A DNA stretch of 64,000 nucleotides from CAIKMD01 sp035605975. Its GTDB lineage: Bacteria; Pseudomonadota; Alphaproteobacteria; ATCC43930; CGMCC-115725. The DNA lies in NCBI GenBank assembly GCA_035605975.1, contig DATNGG010000085.1:5137-69136 (forward strand). Direction: 5' to 3'. Below, one piece after another: positions 1-10,259 of this stretch (position 1 is its first letter; every line of letters begins with the position of its first letter). The notes under the pieces are model-generated. The model ran no database searches and had not been told where the DNA came from. It worked only from the letters and a program-made list of their open reading frames with translations. The translations under genes were made by a program, and so were the position numbers.

Positions 1-1
1 G

Positions 2-106
2 GTCGTCGGCGCCGAGATCGTCCAATCCTATGGCGGCAGGATTCTCCTGGCGGAGTTGATGCCGGGCTTCAGCACCACCGCCACCATCGCCCGCGCCGCC
101 CGCTAG
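2..106 (+). CDS. Heptose 1-phosphate adenylyltransferase, C-terminal end (partial)
   Basis: Only the last 34 codons are in the window; the 5' part lies to the left. The tail has a VVGAEIV segment, a GGR turn, a hydrophobic strand, then GFSTTATI before the TAG stop. That G-x-STT-x-I ending is typical of the nucleotidyltransferase domain of HldE/RfaE, which makes ADP-heptose for lipopolysaccharide inner core. Whether the full gene is the bifunctional kinase-adenylyltransferase or the adenylyltransferase alone cannot be seen here. The assignment rests on a short tail. Confidence 0.6.
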   Translation, partial: VVGAEIVQSYGGRILLAELMPGFSTTATIARAAR

Positions 107-182
107 CTAGGCGTAGCACCGGCACGCAAGCGCCGTCGTGCGAAGCAAAGCAAAATTCCTACGCAGGCGCCATCCCGCGGCG

Positions 183-635
183 TCAGACGAGCGTCTCGGG
201 ATCGCGCGCGCCGGGATCGAGCAGGTGCTGCAGCCGGGCTGCCGCCAGCCGGGCAAAGCGCAGCTGCACCGCCCGCCGTCGGGCGGCCCCGAGCTTTGCG
301 AGGGGCGCCTCGCGCAGGATCGCGGCGCCGAAGCCGTCGGCCTGCATGAGGCCGCAGGCTTCGGGGATGAGCTCCAAAGGAAAGCCTTCGGGCACGGCGA
401 AGTAGAGCCGGTCGCACCATTGGCGATAGTCCGGCCATTTGCGGTCGGCACGGAAATCAGCTACCGACGATTTTATCTCGACGATCACGAGCGAGCCGTC
501 GCGCCCGAGCGCCAAGACATCCGCGCGTCGTCCATCGGCGAAGGATACCTCGGCGAGCGTCGCGAAGCCGCGCTGCGTCAGCGCGCGGGTTACGCCGCGG
601 CAGATCGTCGGGAGGGTGTCGCGAATTTCCAGCAT
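183..635 (-). CDS. mmcB: MmcB family DNA repair protein (PD-(D/E)XK-like nuclease fold)
   Basis: About 150 aa. The central segment RRADVLALGRDGSLVIVEIK carries the Asp and Glu-x-Lys arrangement of PD-(D/E)XK nucleases, followed by SSVADFRADRKWPDY, FAVPEGFPLELIPE and a C-terminal ARRRAVQLRFARLAAARL helix, all typical of alphaproteobacterial MmcB. In Caulobacter MmcB acts in mutagenic repair of mitomycin C lesions. I chose ATG at 635; a TTG at 653 would add six residues but has no better ribosome site. It is divergent from the ABC exporter gene. Confidence 0.85.
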   Translation of the reverse strand: MLEIRDTLPTICRGVTRALTQRGFATLAEVSFADGRRADVLALGRDGSLVIVEIKSSVADFRADRKWPDYRQWCDRLYFAVPEGFPLELIPEACGLMQADGFGAAILREAPLAKLGAARRRAVQLRFARLAAARLQHLLDPGARDPETLV

Positions 636-672
636 GGCCTGACTTTCGGGCAATCGGCGATCAGGAGCAAGG

Positions 673-2421
673 ATGGCGAGCGATCAGAAACCACACCGGC
701 TCGATTTCGTGCGCGATGCCTGGCGGCTCGCCAAGCCCTATTTCGTCTCCGAAGACAGGAAATGGGCTTGGGGCCTGCTCGTCGCCGTGATCGCGCTCAA
801 CTTGCTCTTGGTCGGGTTGAATGTGCGCTTCAATTTCTGGCGCAACGACTTCTACAACGCCGTCCAAAACTACGACGAGCCGGACTTTTGGAAGCAGCTC
901 GGCATCTTCACCGGGCTGGCCGTCGCCTTCATCGCGACTGCCGTTTACGCGACCTATCTCCAGCAGATGCTGCAGATCCGCTGGCGCCGCTGGCTGACGA
1001 AGCAATATCTGCAGGACTGGCTCGATTCCAAAGCCTATTACCGGCTGCAGCTCACGGGCGCCGCGACCGACAATCCCGATCAACGCATTCAAGAAGACTT
1101 GAACCGCTTCACCGATATCAGCCTGACGCTGACGCTTGGCCTGCTCAACTCGATCGTCACGCTGCTGTCCTTCGTAACGATTCTCTGGACGCTCTCGGGC
1201 CCGATCACCCTTTTGGGTATCACCATCCCCGGCTACATGGTCTGGTTCGCGCTGTTCTATGCGATCCTCGGCACCTTCGTGACGATGAAAATCGGCCGGC
1301 CGCTGATCGCCTTGAATTTCATGCAGCAGCGCTATGAAGCCGATTTCCGTTTCAGCCTCGTGCGGCTGCGCGAGAACGCGGAAGGCGTCGCCCTCTATGG
1401 CGGCGAGCCGCGCGAGTACGACGTCTTCGTCACTCGCTTCACGCATGTCGTCGATAATTTCTGGGCAATCATGCGGCGCATCAAAGCGATCGGCTGGTGG
1501 ACGAATTTTTATGCGCAGTTCGCGGTCATCTTTCCCTATGTTGTCGTCGCCCCGCGCTATTTCGCAAAAGCCATCCAACTCGGCGGCTTGATGCAAACCG
1601 CCGAGGCTTTTGGCCAGGTGCAGAACTCGCTGTCCTTCATCGTCACTTCCTACACCGCGGGCACCGGCGCGAACGACACCGGCATTGCTGCCTGGCGCGC
1701 GGTGGTGCAGCGTCTCGTCGGCTTCGATGAGCGCGTGCGAAGCATTGCCGCCGAGGCCAAAGGCAAGCAGCCGATCGATGTCGAACGTCAGGGCGCGGGC
1801 ATCGCGGTCCAGCACCTCGATCTGGCTCTGCCGGATGGCGCGCCGCTGCTGCATCAGGTCGATCTCGCGGTAAAGCCCGGCGAAGCGATGATGATCACCG
1901 GCCCGACCGGCAGCGGGAAAAGCACCTTGCTGCGGGCGATGGCCGGCATCTGGCCCTATGGCGAGGGCGCGATCCGCCTCGCCGCCGGCAAGCTGCTCTT
2001 CCTGCCGCAGAAGCCCTACCTGCCGATCGGCACGCTGCGCCAGGCGCTGATTTATCCGCAGGTGGCAACCGACCTGCCCGACAGCCGCCTCGCCGAAACG
2101 ATGCGGACCGTCGGTCTCGAAAAATTCCTGCCGCAGCTCGATCAAGACGATAACTGGCCGCAGCGCCTCTCGCTCGGCGAGCAGCAACGCCTCGCCATCG
2201 CCCGCGTCCTCCTGACCGAGCCCGCTCTGGTCTTCCTCGACGAGGCAACCTCGGCGCTCGATGAGCCCAGCGAGGCGAAATTCTACGCGATGCTGCGCAA
2301 GGCCGCCTGGCATCCGACCATTGTCAGCGTCGGCCATCGCAGCACCTTGGCGCCCTTCCATGACGCGAAGCGCGATATCACCACCTTTCGCGCCTCCTCC
2401 GAGCCTGTTAAAACGCCCTGA
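673..2421 (+). CDS. ABC transporter, fused permease and ATPase (SbmA/BacA-YddA type)
   Basis: 582 aa in one chain. Residues about 30-310 form an SbmA/BacA-like membrane domain with several helices and the family segments RFNFWRNDFYNA and WRRWLT; the C-terminal third is an ABC ATPase. Walker A (GPTGSGKS) is near residue 410, the signature is LSLGEQQR (Leu in place of the usual Gly-Gly pattern) near 498, and Walker B is LVFLDEATSALDE. Relatives export or import peptides and fatty acyl compounds across the inner membrane; the substrate here is unknown. AGGAG at 663-667 supports the start. The stop overlaps the lysS start (TGATG), so the two are probably co-transcribed. Confidence 0.85.
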   Translation: MASDQKPHRLDFVRDAWRLAKPYFVSEDRKWAWGLLVAVIALNLLLVGLNVRFNFWRNDFYNAVQNYDEPDFWKQLGIFTGLAVAFIATAVYATYLQQMLQIRWRRWLTKQYLQDWLDSKAYYRLQLTGAATDNPDQRIQEDLNRFTDISLTLTLGLLNSIVTLLSFVTILWTLSGPITLLGITIPGYMVWFALFYAILGTFVTMKIGRPLIALNFMQQRYEADFRFSLVRLRENAEGVALYGGEPREYDVFVTRFTHVVDNFWAIMRRIKAIGWWTNFYAQFAVIFPYVVVAPRYFAKAIQLGGLMQTAEAFGQVQNSLSFIVTSYTAGTGANDTGIAAWRAVVQRLVGFDERVRSIAAEAKGKQPIDVERQGAGIAVQHLDLALPDGAPLLHQVDLAVKPGEAMMITGPTGSGKSTLLRAMAGIWPYGEGAIRLAAGKLLFLPQKPYLPIGTLRQALIYPQVATDLPDSRLAETMRTVGLEKFLPQLDQDDNWPQRLSLGEQQRLAIARVLLTEPALVFLDEATSALDEPSEAKFYAMLRKAAWHPTIVSVGHRSTLAPFHDAKRDITTFRASSEPVKTP

Positions 2422-3917
2422 TGGCCGAGAAACAATCGACACAAGAGGCGGACGAGAACCAGTTCCGCGCCGCGCGCATCGAGAAGCTGAAGGCGCTGAA
2501 GGCGCTGGGCGTCGATCCCTATCCTTATGAGTTTCAGCGCTCGGCCGAGGCCAAGGAGATCGAGGCGCGCTATGCCGCCTTGGCGCCGGGCGCGGCGACC
2601 GAGGACCGCGTCGCGGTGGCCGGCCGCATTCGCGCCATCCGCAACAGCGGCATGTTCATCGATCTGCACGACACGAGCGGCAAGATCCAAGTTTTCAGCC
2701 ACAAGGACAATCTGCCGCCCGATCAGCTCGCGCTCGTGAAGCTGCTCGATCTCGGCGATCTCATCGGCGTCGAGGGCGTGGTGCGGCGCACGCCGCGCGG
2801 CGAGCTCACCGTCAACAGCACGAAGATCACCGTTCTTTCGAAGGCGCTGCTGCCGCTTCCCGAGAAATTCCACGGCCTCGCCGATATCGAGACGCGCTAT
2901 CGCCAGCGCTATCTCGACCTCATCATGAGTGAGGAGAGCCGCGAGACTTTGCGCCGCCGCAGCCGCATCATCGCCGCGATCCGCCGCATGCTCATCGGCG
3001 AGGGCTTTCTCGAGGTCGAGACGCCGATGCTGCATGCGATCCCGGGCGGCGCCTCGGCCAAGCCGTTCGTCACGCACCACCACGCGCTCGATCTCGAGCT
3101 TTACCTGCGCATCGCGCCGGAGCTGCACCTGAAGCGCCTGCTGGTGGGCGGGCTCTCGGAAAAGCTGTTCGAGATCAACCGCAATTTCCGCAACGAGGGC
3201 CTCTCGCCCCGGCACAATCCCGAATTCACCTCGCTCGAGCTTTATCAGGCCTATGTCGATTATCACGCGATGATGGATTTGGCCGAGCGGCTGATCGTCG
3301 GCGCGGCGACCGAGGTGCTGGGCGGGACGCGCGCGACATTCGGCGACAAGACCATCGAGCTTGCCGCGCCCTGGCCGCGCAAGACCATGGCGGAGCTGGT
3401 CGCGGCCGAGACCGGCATCGATTTCCTCGCCATCACGGACGACGCGGCCGCGCGCGACGCAGCGCGGCGCTTGGGCGCCGATTGCCCCGAGAAAGCCGGC
3501 TGGGGCCGCGCGCTCGAGGCGGCCTTCGCCGCGCGGGTCGAGGAAAAGCTTATCCAGCCGACCCATGTCATCGGCTTTCCGCGCGAAATCTCGCCGCTCG
3601 CCAAAGCCGATCGCAAGGACCCGCGCCTCACCGAGCGGTTCGAGACCTATGTCAATGGCTGGGAAGTCGCGAACGCCTTTTCCGAGATCAACGATCCGTT
3701 GGATCAGCTCGACCGTTTCCAGGCCCAGATGAAAGAGCGTGCGCAGGGCGACGAGGAAGCGCAGCATCTCGACGCCGATTTCGTGCTGGCGCTCGAATAC
3801 GGCATGCCGCCGGCGGGCGGGCTCGGCATCGGCATCGACCGGCTGGCGATGCTCCTGACCGACAGCCCCTCGATCCGCGACGTGATTGCGTTCCCGACCA
3901 TGCGGCCGAAAGGCTGA
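2421..3917 (+). CDS. lysS: Lysyl-tRNA synthetase, class II
   Basis: 498 aa, normal family length. An N-terminal OB-fold anticodon-binding domain (about 60-150) is followed by the class II catalytic core: motif 1 around VETPMLHAIPGGASAKPF, motif 2 FRNEGLSPRHNPEFTSLE near residue 255, and motif 3 GIGIDRLAMLLTDSPSIRDV near 468. It charges tRNA-Lys in the cytoplasm. The start overlaps the ABC gene stop by one base, implying translational coupling. A class II LysS is notable only because many alphaproteobacteria use the class I enzyme; nothing looks broken. Confidence 0.95.
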   Translation: MAEKQSTQEADENQFRAARIEKLKALKALGVDPYPYEFQRSAEAKEIEARYAALAPGAATEDRVAVAGRIRAIRNSGMFIDLHDTSGKIQVFSHKDNLPPDQLALVKLLDLGDLIGVEGVVRRTPRGELTVNSTKITVLSKALLPLPEKFHGLADIETRYRQRYLDLIMSEESRETLRRRSRIIAAIRRMLIGEGFLEVETPMLHAIPGGASAKPFVTHHHALDLELYLRIAPELHLKRLLVGGLSEKLFEINRNFRNEGLSPRHNPEFTSLELYQAYVDYHAMMDLAERLIVGAATEVLGGTRATFGDKTIELAAPWPRKTMAELVAAETGIDFLAITDDAAARDAARRLGADCPEKAGWGRALEAAFAARVEEKLIQPTHVIGFPREISPLAKADRKDPRLTERFETYVNGWEVANAFSEINDPLDQLDRFQAQMKERAQGDEEAQHLDADFVLALEYGMPPAGGLGIGIDRLAMLLTDSPSIRDVIAFPTMRPKG

Positions 3918-3929
3918 AGCCAAAACGCC

Positions 3930-5114
3930 TCAGCCGCGCCGCGCGATCAGCAGATAGCACGCCAAGGCGGCGCTGGCGGCTGCCGCCATGCCGACGCCCA
4001 TCGGCGTGCCCGTGCCGTTGAAGAAGTAATTGACGAGATAGCCGGCGGTCGCGCCGCTCGCCATTTGCGTTGCCCCCATCAGCGATGCGCCGGTCCCCGC
4101 CATATGCGGCACCGGCTCCATCGCCTTGGCGATCGCATTCGGCAGCACGAGACTCATCGCGATGGCGTAGACGAAATAGGGCAGCATGATTCCCGCCGTC
4201 CCGCCCGCGCGCATTGCCGCGCAATAGAGCATCGCCGCGGCGGCTGCCATCATCACGGCGAGGCCGCGGCGCAGCAGCCGCTCACCCGCCAGGCCCTGGC
4301 GCAGCCAGCGCCGGTTCCAGAACGAGCCCAGCATGTAGCCCGAGACCGAGGCGCCGAAGAAAAACCCGTAGGTCTGGCTCGAGAGCCCGTAGAGCTCGAT
4401 CAGCACGAAGGGCGAGGCCGAGAGCACGGCGAAGAGGCCGGCAAAGGCGAAAGCGCCGACCAGCGCATAGCCGAAGCAGCGCGGGTCGGAGAAGAAGGTC
4501 GCGTAATTGACGAGAAGGCGGCGCGGGCCGATGGCATGGAGATCGGGCGCGCCCAGCGATTCGCCGAAGCCGCGCCAACTCGCCAGAAGAATCGCCCCGC
4601 CGAAACAGCCCTGGACGATGAAAATCCATACCCAGCTGACTTCGCTGGTGAGAATGCCGCCGATCACCGGCGCGATCAGCGGCCCGATCGCCTGGATGGC
4701 GGTGATCGACGAGAGAATCTGCGCGAGGTTGGAGCCGCTGAAATGATCGCGCACGGCGGCGCGGGTGACGACCACGCCGACGCTGCCGCCGAGCCCCTGC
4801 AACAGCCGCAGCGCGATCGCGATCTCGACGCTCGGCGCGAAGGCGCAGCAAAACGCGCTGGCGGTGTAGACCGCGATGCCCGCCAGCAGCACCGGCCGGC
4901 GCCCCAACCGGTCGGAAAACGGCCCGCTGAACAATTGTCCCGTCGCGTAGCCGATGAGATAGACGCTGATCGTCAGCTGAACGAGGTCGGCGGGACTCGA
5001 GAAGGCGACGGCGATCGCCGGCAAGGCCGGCAGGCTCATATCGACGGCGATGCTCGACACCATCGATTGGGCGCCGAGCAGCACCCGAAAGAGACGCCCA
5101 TGCGGATGAAGCAT
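3930..5114 (-). CDS. MFS drug efflux transporter, Bcr/CflA family
   Basis: 394 aa with about twelve hydrophobic segments. The first helix motif VDMSLPALPAI and the loop 2-3 motif A (GPFSDRLGRRPVLL, near residues 62-75) are those of Bcr/CflA proton-driven drug exporters, as is RLLQGLGGSVGVVVTRAAVRD after helix 4. It sits in the inner membrane; substrates cannot be told from sequence. It converges on lysS with a 12 bp gap and starts three bases after the stop of the upstream ABC ATPase gene, so it is probably the last gene of the 5.1-8.2 kb operon. Confidence 0.85.
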   Translation of the reverse strand: MLHPHGRLFRVLLGAQSMVSSIAVDMSLPALPAIAVAFSSPADLVQLTISVYLIGYATGQLFSGPFSDRLGRRPVLLAGIAVYTASAFCCAFAPSVEIAIALRLLQGLGGSVGVVVTRAAVRDHFSGSNLAQILSSITAIQAIGPLIAPVIGGILTSEVSWVWIFIVQGCFGGAILLASWRGFGESLGAPDLHAIGPRRLLVNYATFFSDPRCFGYALVGAFAFAGLFAVLSASPFVLIELYGLSSQTYGFFFGASVSGYMLGSFWNRRWLRQGLAGERLLRRGLAVMMAAAAAMLYCAAMRAGGTAGIMLPYFVYAIAMSLVLPNAIAKAMEPVPHMAGTGASLMGATQMASGATAGYLVNYFFNGTGTPMGVGMAAAASAALACYLLIARRG

Positions 5115-5117
5115 GCG

Positions 5118-6434
5118 TCAGGGATTTTCGAGGCTCAACACGCCGCGGTCGTAATCATAGGCGAAGAGCTCGGCGTAGCGGCCCCAATTGATCACGGTCT
5201 CGAGCACGCGTTGCGCCTCTTCCTCGCTCAGATGATCCTCGAGCTCGCCGAGAAAGCGCGCCTCGGGCGCGGCGTGGCCGGGCCGCTCGTCGAGGATGCG
5301 CCGGATATGCACGATGAAGCCGATGTTGCGCATCAGCGAATCGGCGAAGATCTGCTTGCGGCGCTGCAGGTCGGCATCGACGAAGGAGCGGCCGAGCGGC
5401 GTTACCTCGATATCGCCGCCGCCGACCTGCGCGAAGTTCAAGAGCTGCAAGGCCTCGATCAGCACCATGAGATCGTCGGTCGCGAGGTTCTCGTTGTCGG
5501 CCAAATGCGGCAGGTCGGCGCGCCCGTTGAAAGGCGGCGCCGTCAGCGCGTCCAAGAGGCCGACGAGCTGCTGGATCGAAGCGCCGGGCAAACGATATTG
5601 CATGCTGAGCGTGTCGGCGCGCGTGCCGCGGCGGGTCGCTTCGCGTCCCGGCACGGTGGTCAAGAGCGTATAGACCTCGTCGACGATGCGGCGGAAAGCG
5701 GGCGAAGACCATTCGCGCGGCCGCGGCATCGGCACCGGGATCTCGGCGCGGATGCAGCCCGGGTCGCTCCCGAAAATGATGATGCGGTCGGCGATCTCTA
5801 CCGCCTCTTCGATGTTGTGCGAGACGAAGATGATGCCCTTGGTCGGCACGCGGCGGTCGATCCACAAATCCATGATGTCGCCGCGCAGCGTCTCGGCGGT
5901 CAGCACGTCGAGCGCCGAGAACGGCTCGTCGAGCAGCAGCACGTCGGGGTTGACGACAAGCGCGCGCGCGAAGCCGACGCGCTGGCGCATGCCGCCCGAC
6001 AGCTCCTTGGGATAGGCGGATTCGAAGCCGTCGAGGCCGATGAGATCGATCGCTGCGATGGCGCGGCGCCGACGCTCGTCGCGCGGCACGCCCTGCGCCT
6101 CGAGCCCCAGCTCGACATTGCCAAGGACGGTGAGCCAGGGGAAAAGCGCAAAGCTCTGGAACACCATGGCGATGCCCTGGGCCGGCCCATCGACCGGCCG
6201 GCCGCGGTAGCGGACATTGCCTTCGGTCGGCGGGGTCAGGCCCGCGACGATGCGCAGGAAGGTGGATTTGCCCGAGCCCGATTTGCCGAGAATGGCGACT
6301 ATCTCGCCTTCCTTCAGCGCGAAATCGACATGGTCGAGCACCAGCCGGCCGGCGTGATCGGGCTGGCGATAGGTCTTGCAGATCCCGGCGGCGGTGATGA
6401 GGTTGGTTTCGGTCTGGGTGGCGAGAGTGTCCAT
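5118..6434 (-). CDS. NitT/TauT-type ABC ATPase with C-terminal AAA-associated domain
   Basis: 438 aa. Residues 1-270 are a nitrate/sulfonate-type ATPase: Walker A GKSGSGKSTF, Q-loop VFQSFALFPWLTV, signature LSGGMRQRVGFARAL, Walker B VLLLDEPFSALD and switch His in FVSHNIEEA. Residues 290-438 form the extra winged-helix-like domain found in ATPases paired with duplicated permeases. It energises import through the product of 6438-8174, which ends three bases before this start. No binding-protein gene lies in this operon, so the ligand-capturing partner is elsewhere or lacking. Confidence 0.85.
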   Translation of the reverse strand: MDTLATQTETNLITAAGICKTYRQPDHAGRLVLDHVDFALKEGEIVAILGKSGSGKSTFLRIVAGLTPPTEGNVRYRGRPVDGPAQGIAMVFQSFALFPWLTVLGNVELGLEAQGVPRDERRRRAIAAIDLIGLDGFESAYPKELSGGMRQRVGFARALVVNPDVLLLDEPFSALDVLTAETLRGDIMDLWIDRRVPTKGIIFVSHNIEEAVEIADRIIIFGSDPGCIRAEIPVPMPRPREWSSPAFRRIVDEVYTLLTTVPGREATRRGTRADTLSMQYRLPGASIQQLVGLLDALTAPPFNGRADLPHLADNENLATDDLMVLIEALQLLNFAQVGGGDIEVTPLGRSFVDADLQRRKQIFADSLMRNIGFIVHIRRILDERPGHAAPEARFLGELEDHLSEEEAQRVLETVINWGRYAELFAYDYDRGVLSLENP

Positions 6435-6437
6435 GGG

Positions 6438-8174
6438 TCAGTCCAGCCGCAGCCGTTCCTCGGCGAGGTGATAAAGCCGCCGCCACAGCAGGCGGTTGAA
6501 CAAGAGAACGTAGAGGCACAGCACCGTAATGCCGAGGGCGAGGCGGGGGAAGTCGCCTTTTTCCGTCATTTGCGCGATATAGGCGCCGATCCCGGTCGCT
6601 TGCAGGGTCGTGTTGCCCCATTTCGCCACCTCGGCGACGATCGAGGCGTTCCATGACCCGCCCGAGGCGGTGACCGCACCAGTGACAAAGGCCGGGAAAA
6701 TGCCCGGCAGGACGAGGCGCCGCCACCACAGGATGTTGCGCACGCCGAGATTGCCGGCGACCAGCTGATAATCCGTCGGCAAGGCCAGGGTGCCGGCGAT
6801 GACATTGAAGAGAATGTACCATTGCGTGCCGAGGATCATCAGCGGCGACAGCCAGATCTCGGGGTTGAGCTTGTAGACGACGATCGCCGAAACGACGATC
6901 GGGAAGAACAGATTGGCGGGAAAGGCCGCGAGGAACTGAATGATCGGCTGCACGTGACGCGCAAGCCGCGGACGCAGGCCGATCCACACCCCAACCGGCA
7001 CCCAAACGAGCGCGGCCAGCGCGATCAGCACGATGACTCGCGTCAGCGTCGCCAAGCCCAAAAGGACGACGCGCGCCACCTCGTGCAGGCTGACCTCGGC
7101 ATGAATATAGCTGCCGATGCCGATGAGGGCGCCCGCCGCCACGGCGAGGAGCAGCGCGTTCCATAGCGCATCGCCGGCCGCCGCGGCGCGGCGCGGGCGC
7201 GCCGGCTGCGCCTGCGGCCAAGGGACGTGCCGGGTCGCGCGGCCGAGCAGCGTTGCACCGGTGCCGGCCGCGCCGGTCAAGAGCCGGATCACCCGCGCCC
7301 GCTGCACCATGACGAGAAACCAGGGCGGCTCGATCTCGTCTTCGCCGATCTCTTCGACCTTGAAGCGCTGCGCCCAGGCGAGCAGCGGCCGGAACAGCAG
7401 CTGGTCGTAGATGAGGATCAGCACCAGCATCGTAAGGATCGCATAGGCGACGGCGCCGAGATCGCGCTGGTCGATCGCCAGCGAGATGTAGGAGCCGATG
7501 CCGGGCAGCAGCACCTGATTGTTGGAGACGCTGATCGCCTCCGAGGCGACGACGAAGAACCAGCCGCCGGAGACCGACATCATCATGTTCCATATGAGCT
7601 GCGGCAGGGCGAAGGGCACTTCGAGCTGCCAGAAGCTCTGCCACGGCGAGAGATGGTACATGCGCGCCGCCTCGCGCAGGTCGCCGGGCACGGCGATGAA
7701 GGACTGGTAGAGGCTGAAGGTCATGTTCCAGGCTTGCGAGGTGAAAATCGCAAAGATCGCCGCACATTCGTAGCCGAGCAGGCTGCCGGGAAAGAGCGCG
7801 ATGAAGCCGGTGACGGTGATCGAGAGGAAGCCGAGGATCGGAACCGATTGCAGGATGTCGAGGATCGGGATGAGGATTTTTTCCGCGCGCTTGCTCTTGG
7901 CCGCGACCGCTGCATAGGCGAGGCTGAACACCAGCGCCGCGCCGAGCGCGGCGATCATGCGCAGCACGGTGCGGATGCCGTATTGCGGCAGGTAGCGCGG
8001 ATCGAGCGAGATCGGCAGCGGCTGGCCGGGATGATAGGGCGCGCTCATCTGCTGGCTCGCCCAGGCGATCAGCATGATGACGCCGATGACGAGCGGCAGG
8101 GCGATGCCGTCCCAAAAGCTCGGTCGCAGGCGCGACGGCCAGGCGACGATGGGCAAGCCCCAGCGCTGTTGCAT
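6438..8174 (-). CDS. Duplicated ABC permease of NitT/TauT type
   Basis: 578 aa containing two BPD_transp_1 permease halves in one chain. The first EAA loop is LREAARMYHLSPWQSFWQLE near 210-230 and the second lies around GNLGVRNILWWRRLVLPG near 480; a hydrophilic linker (about 275-330) separates them. One chain can thus replace the usual permease dimer. Partner ATPase is the next gene downstream. Family members carry anions or organic acids; the substrate here is unknown. A 104 bp space separates the start from the neighbouring kinase gene stop. Confidence 0.85.
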   Translation of the reverse strand: MQQRWGLPIVAWPSRLRPSFWDGIALPLVIGVIMLIAWASQQMSAPYHPGQPLPISLDPRYLPQYGIRTVLRMIAALGAALVFSLAYAAVAAKSKRAEKILIPILDILQSVPILGFLSITVTGFIALFPGSLLGYECAAIFAIFTSQAWNMTFSLYQSFIAVPGDLREAARMYHLSPWQSFWQLEVPFALPQLIWNMMMSVSGGWFFVVASEAISVSNNQVLLPGIGSYISLAIDQRDLGAVAYAILTMLVLILIYDQLLFRPLLAWAQRFKVEEIGEDEIEPPWFLVMVQRARVIRLLTGAAGTGATLLGRATRHVPWPQAQPARPRRAAAAGDALWNALLLAVAAGALIGIGSYIHAEVSLHEVARVVLLGLATLTRVIVLIALAALVWVPVGVWIGLRPRLARHVQPIIQFLAAFPANLFFPIVVSAIVVYKLNPEIWLSPLMILGTQWYILFNVIAGTLALPTDYQLVAGNLGVRNILWWRRLVLPGIFPAFVTGAVTASGGSWNASIVAEVAKWGNTTLQATGIGAYIAQMTEKGDFPRLALGITVLCLYVLLFNRLLWRRLYHLAEERLRLD

Positions 8175-8278
8175 CGTCCAATCCGTCCTTCGATGAGTGA
8201 GGCGTCGCCGCGACGGGTGTAGCCAAACTTCGCGACAAGGAAAAGACAGGACGCGCCGCGGCGCGCCAAGGCGGGGCC

Positions 8279-9518
<1,240 letters not shown>

Positions 9519-9526
<8 letters not shown>

Positions 9527-10259
9527 GAGCGGCGGGCGGGCTCCCGGCGGTTGCCGCGGCGATGGCGTGGATAAGGTCCTGCGGATCGAAGGGCTTCATG
9601 AGGATGCCCCGATCGACCGGGCGCGGACCCGTCAGCGCGGCGGTTTTCTCGCCCGGGAAGCCGGTGACGAAAATGGTCGGAATGGATTTGCCGAGCTCCT
9701 TGAGCTTCAGATAGACCTCGACGCCGGTCAAAAGCGGCATGGAGAGGTCGAGGATCAGGCAGTTGACGCCGGCCTGGGTCGCCTTTTCCAGCGCTTCCTG
9801 GCCGGTCGAGGCGACCTCGACGCTATAACCATGCTCGGCGAGGATGGGCTGCAAGCTCTCGGCGAAATCGGGATCGTCATCGGCGACGAGGATGAGGCCG
9901 CGCGGCTTCACCTCGTCGAGCACCCGCAGCAGGTCGCCGATCGCGAAGGGCTTGCGCAGCACGCCGAGCGCGCCATTCGCGATCGCCTGCGAGATCAGCT
10001 CCTCGACGCTGTAGCCGGTCATCATCATGACCCTGGCATCGGGCCTGATCTTCTTGAATTCGAAGAACGTCTCGACGCCGTTCATGCCGGGAAGCTTCAC
10101 GTCCATGAAGACGATGTCGAAATCCTCTTCGCGGAACAGCTTCACGCCGGCCTCGCCGCTGAAGGCGGCTTCGACCTGGTGGCCGCGCATGGTGAGGATA
10201 TCGACGATGCTTTCGGCGTGATCGCGGTCGTCATCGATCACGAGAACCCGCCTGTTCAT
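9519..10259 (-). CDS. Dual-receiver response regulator (REC-REC)
   Basis: 246 aa made of two receiver domains and nothing else. REC1 has the acidic pocket VIDDD, phospho-Asp 53 in FMDVKLPG, Thr 81 and Lys 103 in RKPF. REC2 has VADDD, phospho-Asp 171 in ILDLSMP, and the C-terminal Lys in MKPFD. It probably relays phosphate between the upstream heme kinase and the downstream REC-kinase. Its ATG overlaps the TGA of the upstream kinase (ATGA), which fixes the start; a longer upstream reading frame is only the shifted frame of that kinase. Confidence 0.88.

Noticed and set aside
138..1337. 399-codon plus-strand frame over mmcB and the exporter
   Set aside because: It shadows mmcB and the ABC gene in another frame.
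4065..6656. Very long open frame on the plus strand, antisense to the efflux pump and ABC ATPase genes
   Set aside because: High-GC codon use makes long antisense frames; composition is rich in Arg, His, Asp and Gln with no recognisable domain, and the minus-strand genes have clear motifs.
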